DNA of 64,000 nucleotides from SHZL01 sp963708905 (GCA_963708905.1 CAVPUV010000053.1:58366-122365); one strand, 5' to 3'. Shown: positions 1-9,330, counted from the first letter of the stretch. Notes: generated from the sequence alone by a model not told the origin. Numbers and translations: made by a program.

Positions 1-239
1 CGCCTTTTTGCCTGTTGGACGAAGTCGATGCGCCACTGGATGACTCCAACGTTGGCAGATTCTCCGCTATGGTAAAGGAGTTGTCGGAGACGGTGCAGTT
101 CATCTTCGTGACGCACAACAAGATTACGATGGAAATGGCACACCAGATGAGTGGTGTCACCATGCGTGAACCCGGAGTCTCGCGTCTGGTGCAGGTGGAT
201 ATCGATGAAGCGGCCAGGTTGGCCGCAAGTCCGGCTTGA
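1..239 (+). CDS. smc: Chromosome segregation protein SMC, C-terminal end (partial)
   Basis: Only the last 79 residues are in the window; the gene starts upstream. SMC is the ATP-dependent chromosome-condensation ATPase. The fragment opens with a Walker B segment (FCLLDEVDAPLDD, codons from base 6), followed about 25 residues later by the FVTHNK switch (H-loop) segment, in the order expected for the SMC C-terminal head. The stop TGA is at 237-239. zipA and ligA follow on the same strand, a common gammaproteobacterial order that supports the call. Confidence 0.93.
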   Translation, partial: PFCLLDEVDAPLDDSNVGRFSAMVKELSETVQFIFVTHNKITMEMAHQMSGVTMREPGVSRLVQVDIDEAARLAASPA

Positions 240-256
240 GCGGAATAATACACGTC

Positions 257-967
257 ATGGATGCAGCAACGCTTAGATGGATCATTGTCGTCGTCGGGGT
301 CATCATCCTCGCCGCGATTTTACTGTTCGGCAATCCTGACAAAAAGCGCAAACCCAGGGCTTCGCGACGCCTGCCCGCAAGCGGCGCGGAACGGCGCGAA
401 CCCACACTGGAAAAAGGCTGGGAAACGCCGGAATATTCCGCAACCGGCGAGGTCCCGGGGCAGGGTGAACTGGCCATCGATGAGCAACGGCCACCGGCTG
501 TCCCGCCGGGAATACCCCGCAAACAAGCCGGACCGGCGCCCGACAAAATCATCACGCTGTTTCTGCTGGCCAGGGATAATCATGTCATCAGCGGAGCCGA
601 CCTGCTGCAGGCGGCGGTGAAGACCGGCATGAGTTTTGGCGACATGAACATTTTTCACCGTCACGTGGATGGCTCGGATCAGCCTGTTTTCAGCCTGGCC
701 AACGCGGTTAAACCCGGCTTTTTCGACAAGAATGCGTGGCATACCTTTGAAACCGCGGGCCTGGCCTTGTTCATCACGCTGCCGGGGCCGATGCTGGCGC
801 TGGATGCATGGGACGTCATGCTGGCCAGCGCGCGCCGAATGGCTGAAATACTGCACGCCGAAATCCATGGTAGCGACCACCTGCTTTTTACCCGCCAGAC
901 AGAAGCGCAGATGCGTGAAGAAATGCGCCTGTATGACCGCGGCCGGGCCAGGCAATCCCTGAGCTGA
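257..967 (+). CDS. zipA: Cell division protein ZipA
   Basis: ZipA is a bitopic inner-membrane protein that tethers FtsZ to the membrane at the division site. From the ATG at 257 the protein has 236 residues: a very short N-terminus, one strongly hydrophobic segment (about residues 7-25, IIVVVGVIILAAILLFG), a Lys/Arg-rich stretch, a variable Pro-rich linker and a C-terminal ZipA-type FtsZ-binding domain (about residues 95-230, starting near DKIITLFLLARD). It begins 17 bp after the smc stop. An in-frame TTG at 236 would add seven residues but overlap smc; the ATG places the membrane segment right at the N-terminus, as in the family. ligA follows 22 bp downstream. Confidence 0.92.
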   Translation: MDAATLRWIIVVVGVIILAAILLFGNPDKKRKPRASRRLPASGAERREPTLEKGWETPEYSATGEVPGQGELAIDEQRPPAVPPGIPRKQAGPAPDKIITLFLLARDNHVISGADLLQAAVKTGMSFGDMNIFHRHVDGSDQPVFSLANAVKPGFFDKNAWHTFETAGLALFITLPGPMLALDAWDVMLASARRMAEILHAEIHGSDHLLFTRQTEAQMREEMRLYDRGRARQSLS

Positions 968-989
968 ACGTGCAGCTGTTGCACCCGTG

Positions 990-3056
990 ATGCCGCAGGA
1001 CCGTTCCAGCCCGACCCCACATTCCGCGGCGGGAACCGTGACAGAATCCCAGGCGGTCATGCGTGCGCGGCAACTGCGCGCCGAGATAGAAACACACAAT
1101 TACCGCTATTACGTGCTCGATCAGCCCTCCGTACCGGACGCTGAATATGACCGCCTGATGCGTGAGCTGGAGCAACTGGAGGCCGCATTTCCACAATTGG
1201 CGAGTGCGCAATCGCCGACTCGCCGCGTAGGGGCTGCTCCGCTCGACGGTTTTGCGGAAGTCCGGCATCGCCATCCCATGCTGTCCCTGGCCAACGCATT
1301 TTCCGAAGATGAAATCCGGCTGTTTCACGAACGCGTGCGCAAGGGACTGGAAGTCACGCATGTCAGCTATGTCGCCGAACCAAAGCTGGATGGAGTCGCC
1401 ATTGCGCTGCTTTACCAGGGCGGCTGCCTGGTGCAGGCAGCGACGCGAGGAGACGGGACGACGGGCGAGGACGTCACCAGCAATGTGCGTACGATTCGGG
1501 CCATTGCACTGGAATTGCGCGGTGATGACCGGCCTGACGAGCTTGAAGTGCGCGGGGAAATTTACATGCCATTGGCCGGTTTTGAAGCGTATAACAGCCA
1601 GCTCAGTAAAAAAGGCGGCAAGGAACTGGTAAACCCCCGCAATGCTGCCGCCGGCAGCCTGAGGCAGCTGGACTCCCGCATAACGGCGAAAAGACCGCTG
1701 GCTTTTTTTGCCTACGGTGCGGCGGCGGACAGGGGCTTGCCGGCCAGCCAGTACGAACTGCTGCAACAACTCAGGCAGTGGGGCTTGCCGGTAAACCCGG
1801 AAGTCCGCCGCGTCGAGGATGATGAAGGCTGCATCGCGTACTACCGCGAAATGGCCGCCAAACGTAATGGACTCGCCTATGATATCGATGGCGTGGTGTT
1901 CAAGGTGGAATACAAGGCCCAGCAGGACACGCTGGGTTTTGTCAGCCGCGCACCGCGCTGGGCCATAGCACAGAAATTTCCGGCGCAAGAGGAAATGACC
2001 CGGCTGCTGGGCATCGATGTCCAGCTCGGCCGCACCGGGGCGCTCACGCCGGTCGCTCGCCTTGAACCCGTTTTCGTCGGTGGCGTCACGGTAACCAATG
2101 CCACGCTGCACAACCTCGATGAGATTCGCCGCAAGGACATCCGGGTCGGAGACTGGGTTGTGGTCCGGCGGGCGGGCGACGTCATTCCTGAAGTCGCCCG
2201 GGTGGTGCTGGAGCGCCGCGAAGGCGCACTGCCGGAGTATCAACTGCCGGCTGTTTGCCCGGTCTGCGGCTCGGCTGTCGAACGCCCGGAAAATGAAGCC
2301 GTAGCCCGTTGCACCGGCGGTCTGTACTGTCCGGCCCAACGCAAACAAAGCATCATGCACTTTGCTTCGCGCCGGGCGATGAATATCGAAGGCCTGGGGG
2401 AGAAACTGGTTGACCAGCTGGTAGCTGCCGGGCTGGTGCGGTCGGTTGCCGATCTGTATGCCCTGAGGCTGGAAGAACTCGCTGGCCTGGACAGGATGGG
2501 CCTAAAATCAGCTCGAAACGTATTGGACGAAATCGAGCGCAGCAAAGCCCCCGGCCTTGGCCGTTTGTTGTTCGCCCTGGGCATTCGGGAAGTCGGTGAA
2601 GTCACGGCCCAGTCGCTGGCGCGGCATTTTGGTGATCTGGAGGCTCTTGAGCGGGCCAGCGAGGAAGATCTGCAGCATATTCCTGATGTTGGTCCGGTGG
2701 TCGCCAGGCGCGTGCACACTTTTTTCCAGGAAAAGCATAACCGCGATGTTGTCAAGGCATTGATGGCGGCGGGCGTGGTGCCGGCTCCGCTGGAATCCGT
2801 GAGCGGCGAGCAACCGCTGGCGGGCGAAAACTGGGTGCTGACCGGCACGCTGAGTATGCCGCGGGCGCGGGCAAAAAACCTGCTGGAATCATTGGGTGCT
2901 CGCGTCACCGGCAGCGTCTCCGCCAGCACCAGCGTGGTGCTGGCGGGTGAAGCGGCAGGATCCAAGTTGCGCAAGGCCGAATCCCTCGGCATCCGGGTGA
3001 TCGACGAGGCGGAATTCCGCGATTTACTCCAGTCTCATGGTCTGGATGCCGGTTGA
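990..3056 (+). CDS. ligA: NAD-dependent DNA ligase LigA
   Basis: This essential ligase seals nicks in replication and repair using NAD+. The order of parts is complete: Ia domain with YYVLD and DAEYDRL near residue 40, adenylation motif KLDG (catalytic Lys about residue 132, codon at 1383-1385), OB fold, four-Cys zinc finger (CPVCG ... CTGGLYC, about residues 420-445), helix-hairpin-helix region and a C-terminal BRCT domain (about 605-685). Length of about 688 residues is normal. The start is uncertain: GTG 987, ATG 990, or GTG 1038 with a GGGAA-like site just upstream, which would remove a poorly conserved leader. It lies behind zipA. Confidence 0.97.
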   Translation: MPQDRSSPTPHSAAGTVTESQAVMRARQLRAEIETHNYRYYVLDQPSVPDAEYDRLMRELEQLEAAFPQLASAQSPTRRVGAAPLDGFAEVRHRHPMLSLANAFSEDEIRLFHERVRKGLEVTHVSYVAEPKLDGVAIALLYQGGCLVQAATRGDGTTGEDVTSNVRTIRAIALELRGDDRPDELEVRGEIYMPLAGFEAYNSQLSKKGGKELVNPRNAAAGSLRQLDSRITAKRPLAFFAYGAAADRGLPASQYELLQQLRQWGLPVNPEVRRVEDDEGCIAYYREMAAKRNGLAYDIDGVVFKVEYKAQQDTLGFVSRAPRWAIAQKFPAQEEMTRLLGIDVQLGRTGALTPVARLEPVFVGGVTVTNATLHNLDEIRRKDIRVGDWVVVRRAGDVIPEVARVVLERREGALPEYQLPAVCPVCGSAVERPENEAVARCTGGLYCPAQRKQSIMHFASRRAMNIEGLGEKLVDQLVAAGLVRSVADLYALRLEELAGLDRMGLKSARNVLDEIERSKAPGLGRLLFALGIREVGEVTAQSLARHFGDLEALERASEEDLQHIPDVGPVVARRVHTFFQEKHNRDVVKALMAAGVVPAPLESVSGEQPLAGENWVLTGTLSMPRARAKNLLESLGARVTGSVSASTSVVLAGEAAGSKLRKAESLGIRVIDEAEFRDLLQSHGLDAG

Positions 3057-3092
3057 GCCAGCACCCTTAAAAGGGCGTCATCCTTTCAGGCT

Positions 3093-3320
3093 TGGCGCTT
3101 TTAAGCACGTCATCCCAGCGACTGCGTCAGCAGGCGCGTGGGATCCAGTCTGCATTGAACGGCCGCTCTGGATGCCAGACATGCCTGCGGCAGTCTGGCA
3201 TGACGGCGGGTGAGACGCGGTAGTCTGGCATGACGGCGCGTGACAAGTGGCATGACGGTGGTAAAGCAAATAACAACGTCATCCCAGCGACTGCGTCAGC
3301 AGGCGCGTGGGATCCAGTAA
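3093..3320. repeat. Palindromic repeat array 1 (CTGGCAT/GTCATCCC family)
   Basis: This fills the convergent gap between ligA and the SYLF gene. Two copies of a 40-bp hairpin (GTCATCCCAGCGACTG... to ...GTGGGATCCAG) lie at about 3110-3149 and 3278-3317. Between them is a hairpin of the GCCAGAC ... GTCTGGC type and two or three single half-units (CTGGCATGACGG). The same two hairpin types recur in six other arrays in this window. Confidence 0.9.
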
Positions 3321-3324
3321 CTGC

Positions 3325-3861
3325 TTATCTGGGTTCGAACTTGAACTTCTGGCCTCCGACTGAAGCTTCGCCCATCAGGCCGCCCGAAATATTGGTGAAA
3401 ATAGCCACGCCTTTATTGTAGTCTGCGTCAGCTGAAGCACCCGCGGTTGCAGCCACTGCTGAGGCCTGGGCACCCATTTCGAAGTTACCGCGTTTGAAGT
3501 CCGCCAGGGCGGTCTCGTCGCGGAAGAAAATGAATTCGGAATAGGCCTGGCCACCCAGTTGCAATCCGATCGTCACCTGGCTTAGCGACGTGCTGCCGAT
3601 CACCTTGTCACCGGCGATGACCAGTCCTTTGCCGTAAGCGCCACCGACACCAATACCACCCTTGCCAACGCTGGGAAACACAGCATAACCGGCAGCATTC
3701 TTGAACCAGTCTGCCATGCCTGGATCCTTTTGCAGGATATCCAGAATGGCGGCCTGTACTTTCAGTTCCTGTTTGTCGTTCGGGTTGGGCTCCCACCCCC
3801 AGGCCGTGGACAGGGACAGCATTAAAATCACGGGCAATAGTGCAAGCGCGGTTTTACGCAT
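3325..3861 (-). CDS. SYLF (YSC84-like) lipid-binding domain protein, exported
   Basis: The 178-residue protein has an N-terminal signal peptide (about residues 1-22, hydrophobic LALLPVILMLSLS) and then a single SYLF/YSC84 domain. Recognisable features are the GYAVFPSVGKGGIGVGGAYG segment and the later QLGGQAYSEFIFFRDETAL and FTNISGGLMGEASVGGQKF segments. In other organisms SYLF domains bind phosphoinositides or other lipids; bacterial secreted versions have no settled role. The start is well supported by AGGAG seven bases upstream of ATG 3861. The gene is convergent with ligA, with repeat array 1 between them. Confidence 0.85.
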   Translation of the reverse strand: MRKTALALLPVILMLSLSTAWGWEPNPNDKQELKVQAAILDILQKDPGMADWFKNAAGYAVFPSVGKGGIGVGGAYGKGLVIAGDKVIGSTSLSQVTIGLQLGGQAYSEFIFFRDETALADFKRGNFEMGAQASAVAATAGASADADYNKGVAIFTNISGGLMGEASVGGQKFKFEPR

Positions 3862-4145
3862 GGTCGTCTCCTCGTTAGATTGAATGTATTTTTGTGTACG
3901 TCCGGCTCTAAGACAATGTTCAAGCCAGACGAGTTCAACAGGTGGATGAGCGGTGGCTACATCTTAGTTGGCCATGCTGAGCCGGTCCATGATATTCAAG
4001 CCGGAAAGTCCATCAAGGGGCAGAAGGGCGTTTCCAATGGGCTTTCCTGGTTCATGGCAGAATTGGCAGTGCGGACAGTGAATCCGGTAAGCTGTAACTT
4101 CCGGGCCGGGCAAACCGCCCGATTCATTCGGTCGACAAGGCAGGC

Positions 4146-5075
4146 ATGGCGCGAAAAGTCATCATTACATGTGCGGTTACGGGTTCCATTCACACGCCCA
4201 GCATGAGTCCTTATCTGCCGATAACCCCGGCGGAGATCGCTGAATCTTCCATACAGGCGGCCCAGGCGGGGGCTGCCATCATCCATTTGCATGCCCGCGA
4301 TCCGGCGACCGGTCAACCCAGCGCAAACCCGGACCATTTCATGGAATTTCTGCCGCGCATCAAGGCGGGTTGCGATGCGGTGATCAACATTTCCACCGGC
4401 GGCAGTTCCCTGATGTCGCTGGACCAGCGTCTGGCCCCGGCGCGTCTGGCCCGGGCGGAAATGTGTTCGCTGAATATGGGCACGATGAATTTCGGCATTT
4501 TTCCTCTATTGGAGCGTTATTCCACCTGGCAGCATGCATGGGAGCCGCGGCTGCTGGAGGCAACGCGCAGGGTTCCGTTCACCAATACTTTCGAAAATAT
4601 CGAGGCAATCCTGGATGACCTTGGCCAGGACAAGGGTGCAAGATTTGAATTCGAATGTTATGACCTGGGCCAGATCGAAACGCTGGCGTTTTACCTCAGG
4701 CAAGGCCGGGTGCAAGCGCCCCTGTATGTGCAGTTTGTATTGGGCGTGCTCGGCGGTGTGGGAGCTTCTGCCGAAAACCTGGTGGCGATGAAGGCCTGCG
4801 CCGACCGTTTGCTGGGTGATCAGTACGAATTCTCGGTGCTGGCGGCAGGGGCGATGCAGATGCGGCTGGCGACCATGGGCGCCGTGATGGGGGGGAATGT
4901 GCGGGTTGGCCTTGAAGACAGCCTCAGCATCGGGCCGCGGGAACTGGCCCGCAGTAATGCCGAGCAGGTCAGCAGGATCAGGCTCATCCTGGAGGCGCTG
5001 AACATGGAGATCGCCAGCGCGGACGAAGCGCGCGAGCGCCTTCGCACCAAGGGTAAAAATAATCAGGGCTTCTAG
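4146..5075 (+). CDS. Beta-keto acid cleavage enzyme (BKACE, former DUF849)
   Basis: The 309-residue protein belongs to the family of 3-keto-5-aminohexanoate cleavage enzyme. These Zn-dependent enzymes condense a beta-keto acid with acetyl-CoA to give acetoacetate and a new CoA ester. Family marks include the N-terminal VIITCAVTGS, the HLHARDP metal-binding segment (about residues 46-52), INISTGGSS and the C-terminal GGNVRVGLEDSL segment. The actual substrate cannot be read from sequence. No lysine-fermentation genes are nearby, so the lysine pathway role is not implied. The stop codon abuts a 157-bp MITE-like element. Confidence 0.88.
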   Translation: MARKVIITCAVTGSIHTPSMSPYLPITPAEIAESSIQAAQAGAAIIHLHARDPATGQPSANPDHFMEFLPRIKAGCDAVINISTGGSSLMSLDQRLAPARLARAEMCSLNMGTMNFGIFPLLERYSTWQHAWEPRLLEATRRVPFTNTFENIEAILDDLGQDKGARFEFECYDLGQIETLAFYLRQGRVQAPLYVQFVLGVLGGVGASAENLVAMKACADRLLGDQYEFSVLAAGAMQMRLATMGAVMGGNVRVGLEDSLSIGPRELARSNAEQVSRIRLILEALNMEIASADEARERLRTKGKNNQGF

Positions 5076-5232
5076 TTAGTGCCCGTCCATAAACGCCACA
5101 TGCTTACGCGGCACATGGATGTGCCGCCATTTTCAATGACGTAAGTCATTGAAAATGTGAGCGTAGCAAAACCACGTTTTTGCGTAGCGAATCCATAACG
5201 GGCAGGGATGCCCGTTTATGGACAGACACTAG
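5076..5232. repeat. MITE-like palindromic element, family A, copy 1
   Basis: The element fills the gap between the convergent stop codons of the BKACE gene and trkH. Its ends form an imperfect terminal inverted repeat: TTAGTGCCCGTCCATAAACG at the left, and CTAGTGTCTGTCCATAAACG when the right end is read on the opposite strand. Inside are several nested hairpins, including a core of the form TTTCAATGAC...GTCATTGAAA and GGCACATGGATGTGCC. A second copy in opposite orientation lies at about 52025-52193. No coding capacity is seen. Confidence 0.85.
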
Positions 5233-6789
5233 TCAATTCCGCCAGTATGCCGGCAGGAACAGGATCAGCAAGGTAAAGACCTCCAGGCGGCCCACCAGCA
5301 TACCGAAAACGCCCAGCCATTTGACCACCGGGCTGACCGAAGCGAAGTTGACGGCCACATCACCCAGGCCCGGACCGAGCAGATTGATCGTGGCCATTAC
5401 GGCGCCGAAGGCAGTCTCCAGATTCAGCCCCGCCGCCATCATGGCCACCGTAAGCAACAGCGCGGTGACGATGTACAGTATGTAAAAACCCCACACCGAA
5501 AACAGCAAGTCATCCGTTACCTTCACGTTTCCCAGCCTGATCACCGCCACAGCCCGTGGGTGGACCAGTAGAAAGAGTTGCCGCAGGCCCAGCTTGGCGA
5601 GCAGCAGGATACGCATGACTTTGATTCCGCCCGCCGTTGAGCCTGCGCAGCCACCAATGAATGAAAGCACCGCCAGCGTGAGGGGGATATGCCGCGGCCA
5701 TTCGGCAAAATTGGCCGTGACAAAACCCGTGCTGGTGAGAACCGAAGCGACCTGGAAAGTGGCATAGCGCAGCGATTCCGTGCCGCCAATATAGGCACCG
5801 GCCCAGTACAGGCTGGCCGCCACAAACAGCGAAGAGAAAATAAAAATCAACAGGTAAGCCCGAAATTCCGCGTCGGACTCATATGGATGCAGGCTGAGGT
5901 GCCTCCAGGCGAGGAAATGTACGGCGAAATTGACCCCGCCGGCCAACATGAAAACAATGGCGATGCCTTCGATAACCGGGTTGTTGAAATAGGCCATGCT
6001 GGCATCGTGGGTTGAAAAACCGCCAGTCGCCACCGTGGAAAATGCATGCCCCACGGCATCGAACAGATTCATGCCGGCCGACCAATACGCCGCGGCACAG
6101 GCCAGAGTGAGTACGAAGTAGATCAACCACAGTACGCGGGCAGTTTGGGCGATGCGAGGTGTCAGTTTTTCCTGTTTTGTCACCCCGGACGCTTCCGCGC
6201 GATAGAGCTGCATACCACCGACTCGCAACAAAGGCAGAATCGCAACGGCCAGTACGATGATCCCCATGCCGCCCAGCAACTGGATCTGCTGGCGATGATA
6301 GAGTATGGACGGAGGCAAATGTTCCACGCTGGCCAAGACACTGGAGCCGGTGGTGGTAAATCCGGACACGGATTCGAACACGGCGTCGGTCAGGCCCAGG
6401 TGCAGACCGAAGATAAACGGCAGAGCGCCGACCACGCCCAAAATAATCCAGAATAAGGTGACTACGAGGAAACCGTCGCGCACCGACAGTTCGGCGCGCA
6501 ATTTTCGATTTGGCCACCACAGGACAAAACCAGTCGCGATGGTCACTAACAAAGAGGCAGTGAAAACATCTGTTTGACCATCGGCGTAAAACAAGGAGAC
6601 GCCGATCGAAGGCAGGAAGCTGAGGCTGTAAAGCGTCAGCAGAATGCCAAAGAGTCTGGGTATTACTCGCCAGTGTTCGCTGTCGATAACATTATCCGCC
6701 GGGCTGTTTGCGGATGACGGCCAGAACCTGCCCTGGTTGCCGCCGGGGCCCGGTAGAGCCGCAGTTGCAGAAGAATCCTGCTCACCCAT
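5233..6789 (-). CDS. trkH: Trk-type potassium uptake protein TrkH/TrkI
   Basis: This is the membrane subunit of a Trk K+ uptake system, usually working with cytoplasmic TrkA, which is not in the window. The four pore loops with filter-like segments are visible: SGFTTTGSS, STVATGGFS, TSTGFV and the last near INLLGPGLG; GGCAGSTAGGIKVMR precedes the last repeat. The ATG at 6789 gives 518 residues; a GTG at 6801 would add four. An N-terminal extension of about 40 polar residues precedes the first membrane segment, slightly longer than in E. coli TrkH. Confidence 0.92.
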   Translation of the reverse strand: MGEQDSSATAALPGPGGNQGRFWPSSANSPADNVIDSEHWRVIPRLFGILLTLYSLSFLPSIGVSLFYADGQTDVFTASLLVTIATGFVLWWPNRKLRAELSVRDGFLVVTLFWIILGVVGALPFIFGLHLGLTDAVFESVSGFTTTGSSVLASVEHLPPSILYHRQQIQLLGGMGIIVLAVAILPLLRVGGMQLYRAEASGVTKQEKLTPRIAQTARVLWLIYFVLTLACAAAYWSAGMNLFDAVGHAFSTVATGGFSTHDASMAYFNNPVIEGIAIVFMLAGGVNFAVHFLAWRHLSLHPYESDAEFRAYLLIFIFSSLFVAASLYWAGAYIGGTESLRYATFQVASVLTSTGFVTANFAEWPRHIPLTLAVLSFIGGCAGSTAGGIKVMRILLLAKLGLRQLFLLVHPRAVAVIRLGNVKVTDDLLFSVWGFYILYIVTALLLTVAMMAAGLNLETAFGAVMATINLLGPGLGDVAVNFASVSPVVKWLGVFGMLVGRLEVFTLLILFLPAYWRN

Positions 6790-6811
6790 GACCTGTTTCA
6801 CTAGTGTTTAA

Positions 6812-7741
6812 CTAGACGCCGCCGGTGGGTGCCTTGCCCCTGGCTATATTGGTCGCCAGCAACATCATCGAGCTCAGGTCGGCCAGGTTGGCGGGAACGA
6901 CCAGGGTGTTGCCCGCTTTGGCTATGTTGCCGAACTGGGTTATGTATTGCTGGGCGATACGCAGTTGCATGGCTTCGTCGCCCCCTTCCTTCGTGACCAC
7001 TTCCGCCACGCGCCGCAATCCATCCGCAGTCGCCGTTGCAACCGCCAATATCGCCTGCGCCTCGCCATCAGCTTCGTTGATTTGCTGCTGTTTCTTGGCC
7101 TCGGATTCCTTGATCACGCGCTGCTTTTCGCCTTCTGCCTGGTTGATCTTGGCGTCACGCTCGCCCTCGGAAGTCAGGATGACAGCGCGTTTCTCCCGCT
7201 CCGCCCGCATCTGCTTTTCCATTGCGCCCAGAATGTCCGGCGGCGGGTTGATGTTCTTGATTTCGTAACGCAGCACCTTGACCCCCCAGGGGTCCGATGC
7301 CTTGTCGAGTTCCGCCACCACGTTGGCGTTGATGGTGCCACGCTCTTCAAAGGTGCGATCCAGATCGATCTTGCCGATCTCACTGCGCAACGTGGTTTGC
7401 GCCAGTTGCGATATGGCGAACATGTAATCACCAATGCCATAGGATGCGCGGGCAGGGTCCAGCACCTGAATATACAGCACACCATCGACGCCGACCTGCA
7501 CGTTATCCTTGGTGATACAGACCTGCTCGGCAATATCGGTAGCCATCTCTTTGAGGGTGTGACGATAGGCCACGCGTTCTATGAATGGAATGAGGATGTG
7601 AAAACCGGCGCGCAGAACCCGGCTGTATTTACCCAGGCTTTCGATAACGTAGGAATTTTGCTGTGGCACGACAACGGCTGTCTTGGCCAGGATGAAAATG
7701 ACCACCACGGTGATCGCAAGTGCAACATAGAGCGAGTTCAT
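6812..7741 (-). CDS. SPFH/stomatin-family membrane protein (QmcA/paraslipin-like)
   Basis: The 309-residue protein has one N-terminal membrane segment (residues 3-22), an SPFH/PHB domain (about 25-190; VVVPQQNSYVIESLGKYSR, then DPWGVKVLRYEIKNINPP), and a long charged Ala/Glu/Lys-rich helix (about 190-250) typical of stomatin coiled coils. Such proteins form large membrane-associated oligomeric assemblies and often cooperate with NfeD proteins. An nfeD gene lies 32 bp upstream in the same orientation, so the two probably form one operon. Confidence 0.9.
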   Translation of the reverse strand: MNSLYVALAITVVVIFILAKTAVVVPQQNSYVIESLGKYSRVLRAGFHILIPFIERVAYRHTLKEMATDIAEQVCITKDNVQVGVDGVLYIQVLDPARASYGIGDYMFAISQLAQTTLRSEIGKIDLDRTFEERGTINANVVAELDKASDPWGVKVLRYEIKNINPPPDILGAMEKQMRAEREKRAVILTSEGERDAKINQAEGEKQRVIKESEAKKQQQINEADGEAQAILAVATATADGLRRVAEVVTKEGGDEAMQLRIAQQYITQFGNIAKAGNTLVVPANLADLSSMMLLATNIARGKAPTGGV

Positions 7742-7773
7742 CGGACCTCCAATTTTGTGCTAACGGGACGAAA

Positions 7774-8205
7774 TCAATCGCTGCTGACCTGCAGCGTCAG
7801 GCCTTCGGTGGCAAGGATTTTTACTTTTGAACCTGCAGCAATCGTCCTCGAGCCAACGTTTTGAACTTTCCATACCGAGCCGCGAAGCTCGATGCCGGCG
7901 GTATTCCCCGGCGCGAGGTCGTCCCTGATTTCCACGAATTCCCCGGTAACACCTTCTTTGTAGTCAGCGATGTTTCCCCGAAGTTTTGCATAAAGGCCCT
8001 TGCGGAACGTGAACATCGAGATCAGAGCGAGTGCCGAGAACAACAGCCATTGAGTCCACTCCTGCATAACCAGACCGGTCAATCCAAGCAGACCGACAAC
8101 TGCCGCGGACAGGCCGAGAAAAACCAGATAGAACTGGGCATCGATCGCGAACAGTTCGGCGCCAAACAGTATCGCGCCTATGATCATCCATCCCCACCAG
8201 GTCAT
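7774..8205 (-). CDS. NfeD-like membrane protein
   Basis: The 143-residue protein has two or three hydrophobic segments in its first 75 residues (MIIGAILFGAELF, LVFLGLSAAVVGLLGLTGLV, WLLFSALALISMFTF). A small beta-rich C-terminal domain (about 85-143) follows, with GVTGEFVEIRDDL and GSRTIAAGSKVKI, the OB-fold of NfeD proteins. The protease part found in long NfeD proteins is absent, so this is the short form that pairs with stomatins, as the downstream SPFH gene suggests. It is divergent from cysK, 93 bp away. Confidence 0.88.
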   Translation of the reverse strand: MTWWGWMIIGAILFGAELFAIDAQFYLVFLGLSAAVVGLLGLTGLVMQEWTQWLLFSALALISMFTFRKGLYAKLRGNIADYKEGVTGEFVEIRDDLAPGNTAGIELRGSVWKVQNVGSRTIAAGSKVKILATEGLTLQVSSD

Positions 8206-8298
8206 CGCAGTTCTCCCAGGTCAGCGTTGTACCACTATAGCGCGATGCAGGCTGCCGGAGAACACCGCCGCGCGCCCGGAGTGTACAATGCCGCTGCA

Positions 8299-9327
8299 AT
8301 GGATACCTGTGCCTCATTGTTCGAAGCGATCGGCAACACGCCGCTGATCAGGTTGCGCAAAGCCTCCGAGATTACCGGCTGCACCATCCTGGGCAAGGCC
8401 GAATTCATGAATCCCGGCGGCTCGATCAAGGACCGCGCGGCCAAGTACATTATCCAGCATGCCGAGGAGCGCAATGAGCTGCGCCCCGGCGGCGTGATTG
8501 TTGAAGGCACCGCCGGCAATACCGGCATCGGACTTGCCCTGGTGGGTAACGCCCGCGGCTACCGCACGGTGATCACCATCCCCGATACCCAGAGCCAGGA
8601 GAAAAAGGATGCGCTCAGATTGCTGGGCGCGGAACTGCACGAAGTGCCCGCCGTGCCTTTCAAAAATCCCGGGCACTATGTTCACGTGGCCGCGCGGCTG
8701 GCCGCGGAACTCGCCCAAACCGAACCGAACGGCGTGCTGTATGCCGATCAATGGGAAAACCTGGCCAATGCGGAAGGGCATTATCGCTCCACCGGCCCGG
8801 AGATATGGCTTCAAACCGAGGGCACAGTAGATGCGTTCTGCTGTGCCATTGGCACGGGCGGGACCATTGCCGGTATCGGCCGCTGCCTGAAGGAAAAAAA
8901 CCGCAACATCGTGATTGCGCTGACCGACCCCCTGGGTTCGTGCATGTATCACTACTACAAACATGGCGAACTGCGCGCTGACGGCAACTCGATCACGGAG
9001 GGCATCGGCCAGGGGCGCATCACCGCCAATATCGCCAGCGCCCCCGTGGATGAGGCCTTCCAGATTTCGGACGAAGAGAGTTTGCCTGTACTGTTCGATT
9101 TGCTCAAGGAGGAGGGTTTGTGCCTGGGCGGATCCAGCGCCATCAACGTAGCCGGCGCCATCCGGTTGGCGCAGCAGATGGGGCCGGGTCACACCATCGT
9201 AACGGTCTTGTGCGACTTCGGCACGCGGTACCAGTCCAAACTGTTCAATCCGGTGTTCCTGCGCGGGAAAGGCCTGCCGGTCCCGGACTGGCTCGATCAG
9301 ACACAATTTACCGCAGTTCTGACGTAA
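8299..9327 (+). CDS. cysK: Cysteine synthase (O-acetylserine sulfhydrylase family)
   Basis: This PLP enzyme makes cysteine from O-acetylserine and sulfide. From ATG 8299 the protein has 342 residues. The PLP-binding lysine lies in NPGGSIKDR (Lys44), GTAGNTGIG is the substrate-binding loop, and GTGGTIAGIGR is the phosphate-binding Gly-rich loop. The TDPLGSCMYHYYKHG segment and the roughly 340-residue length fit a slightly longer CysK subgroup rather than E. coli CysK. The frame is open well upstream, but homology begins only at this ATG; the upstream part overlaps nfeD on the other strand. Confidence 0.93.
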   Translation: MDTCASLFEAIGNTPLIRLRKASEITGCTILGKAEFMNPGGSIKDRAAKYIIQHAEERNELRPGGVIVEGTAGNTGIGLALVGNARGYRTVITIPDTQSQEKKDALRLLGAELHEVPAVPFKNPGHYVHVAARLAAELAQTEPNGVLYADQWENLANAEGHYRSTGPEIWLQTEGTVDAFCCAIGTGGTIAGIGRCLKEKNRNIVIALTDPLGSCMYHYYKHGELRADGNSITEGIGQGRITANIASAPVDEAFQISDEESLPVLFDLLKEEGLCLGGSSAINVAGAIRLAQQMGPGHTIVTVLCDFGTRYQSKLFNPVFLRGKGLPVPDWLDQTQFTAVLT

Positions 9328-9330
9328 AAT

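Noticed and set aside
888..2360. Long open frame antisense to ligA
   Set aside because: It is the reverse frame of a strongly supported ligase gene, with no domain or start signal; long antisense frames are expected at this GC content.
3880..4206. Small frames between the SYLF and BKACE genes
   Set aside because: No recognisable domain, composition unlike neighbours, and they overlap the well-supported BKACE start.
7861..8298. N-terminal extension of the cysteine synthase
   Set aside because: The frame is open, but this part is antisense to nfeD and has no similarity to the enzyme family.
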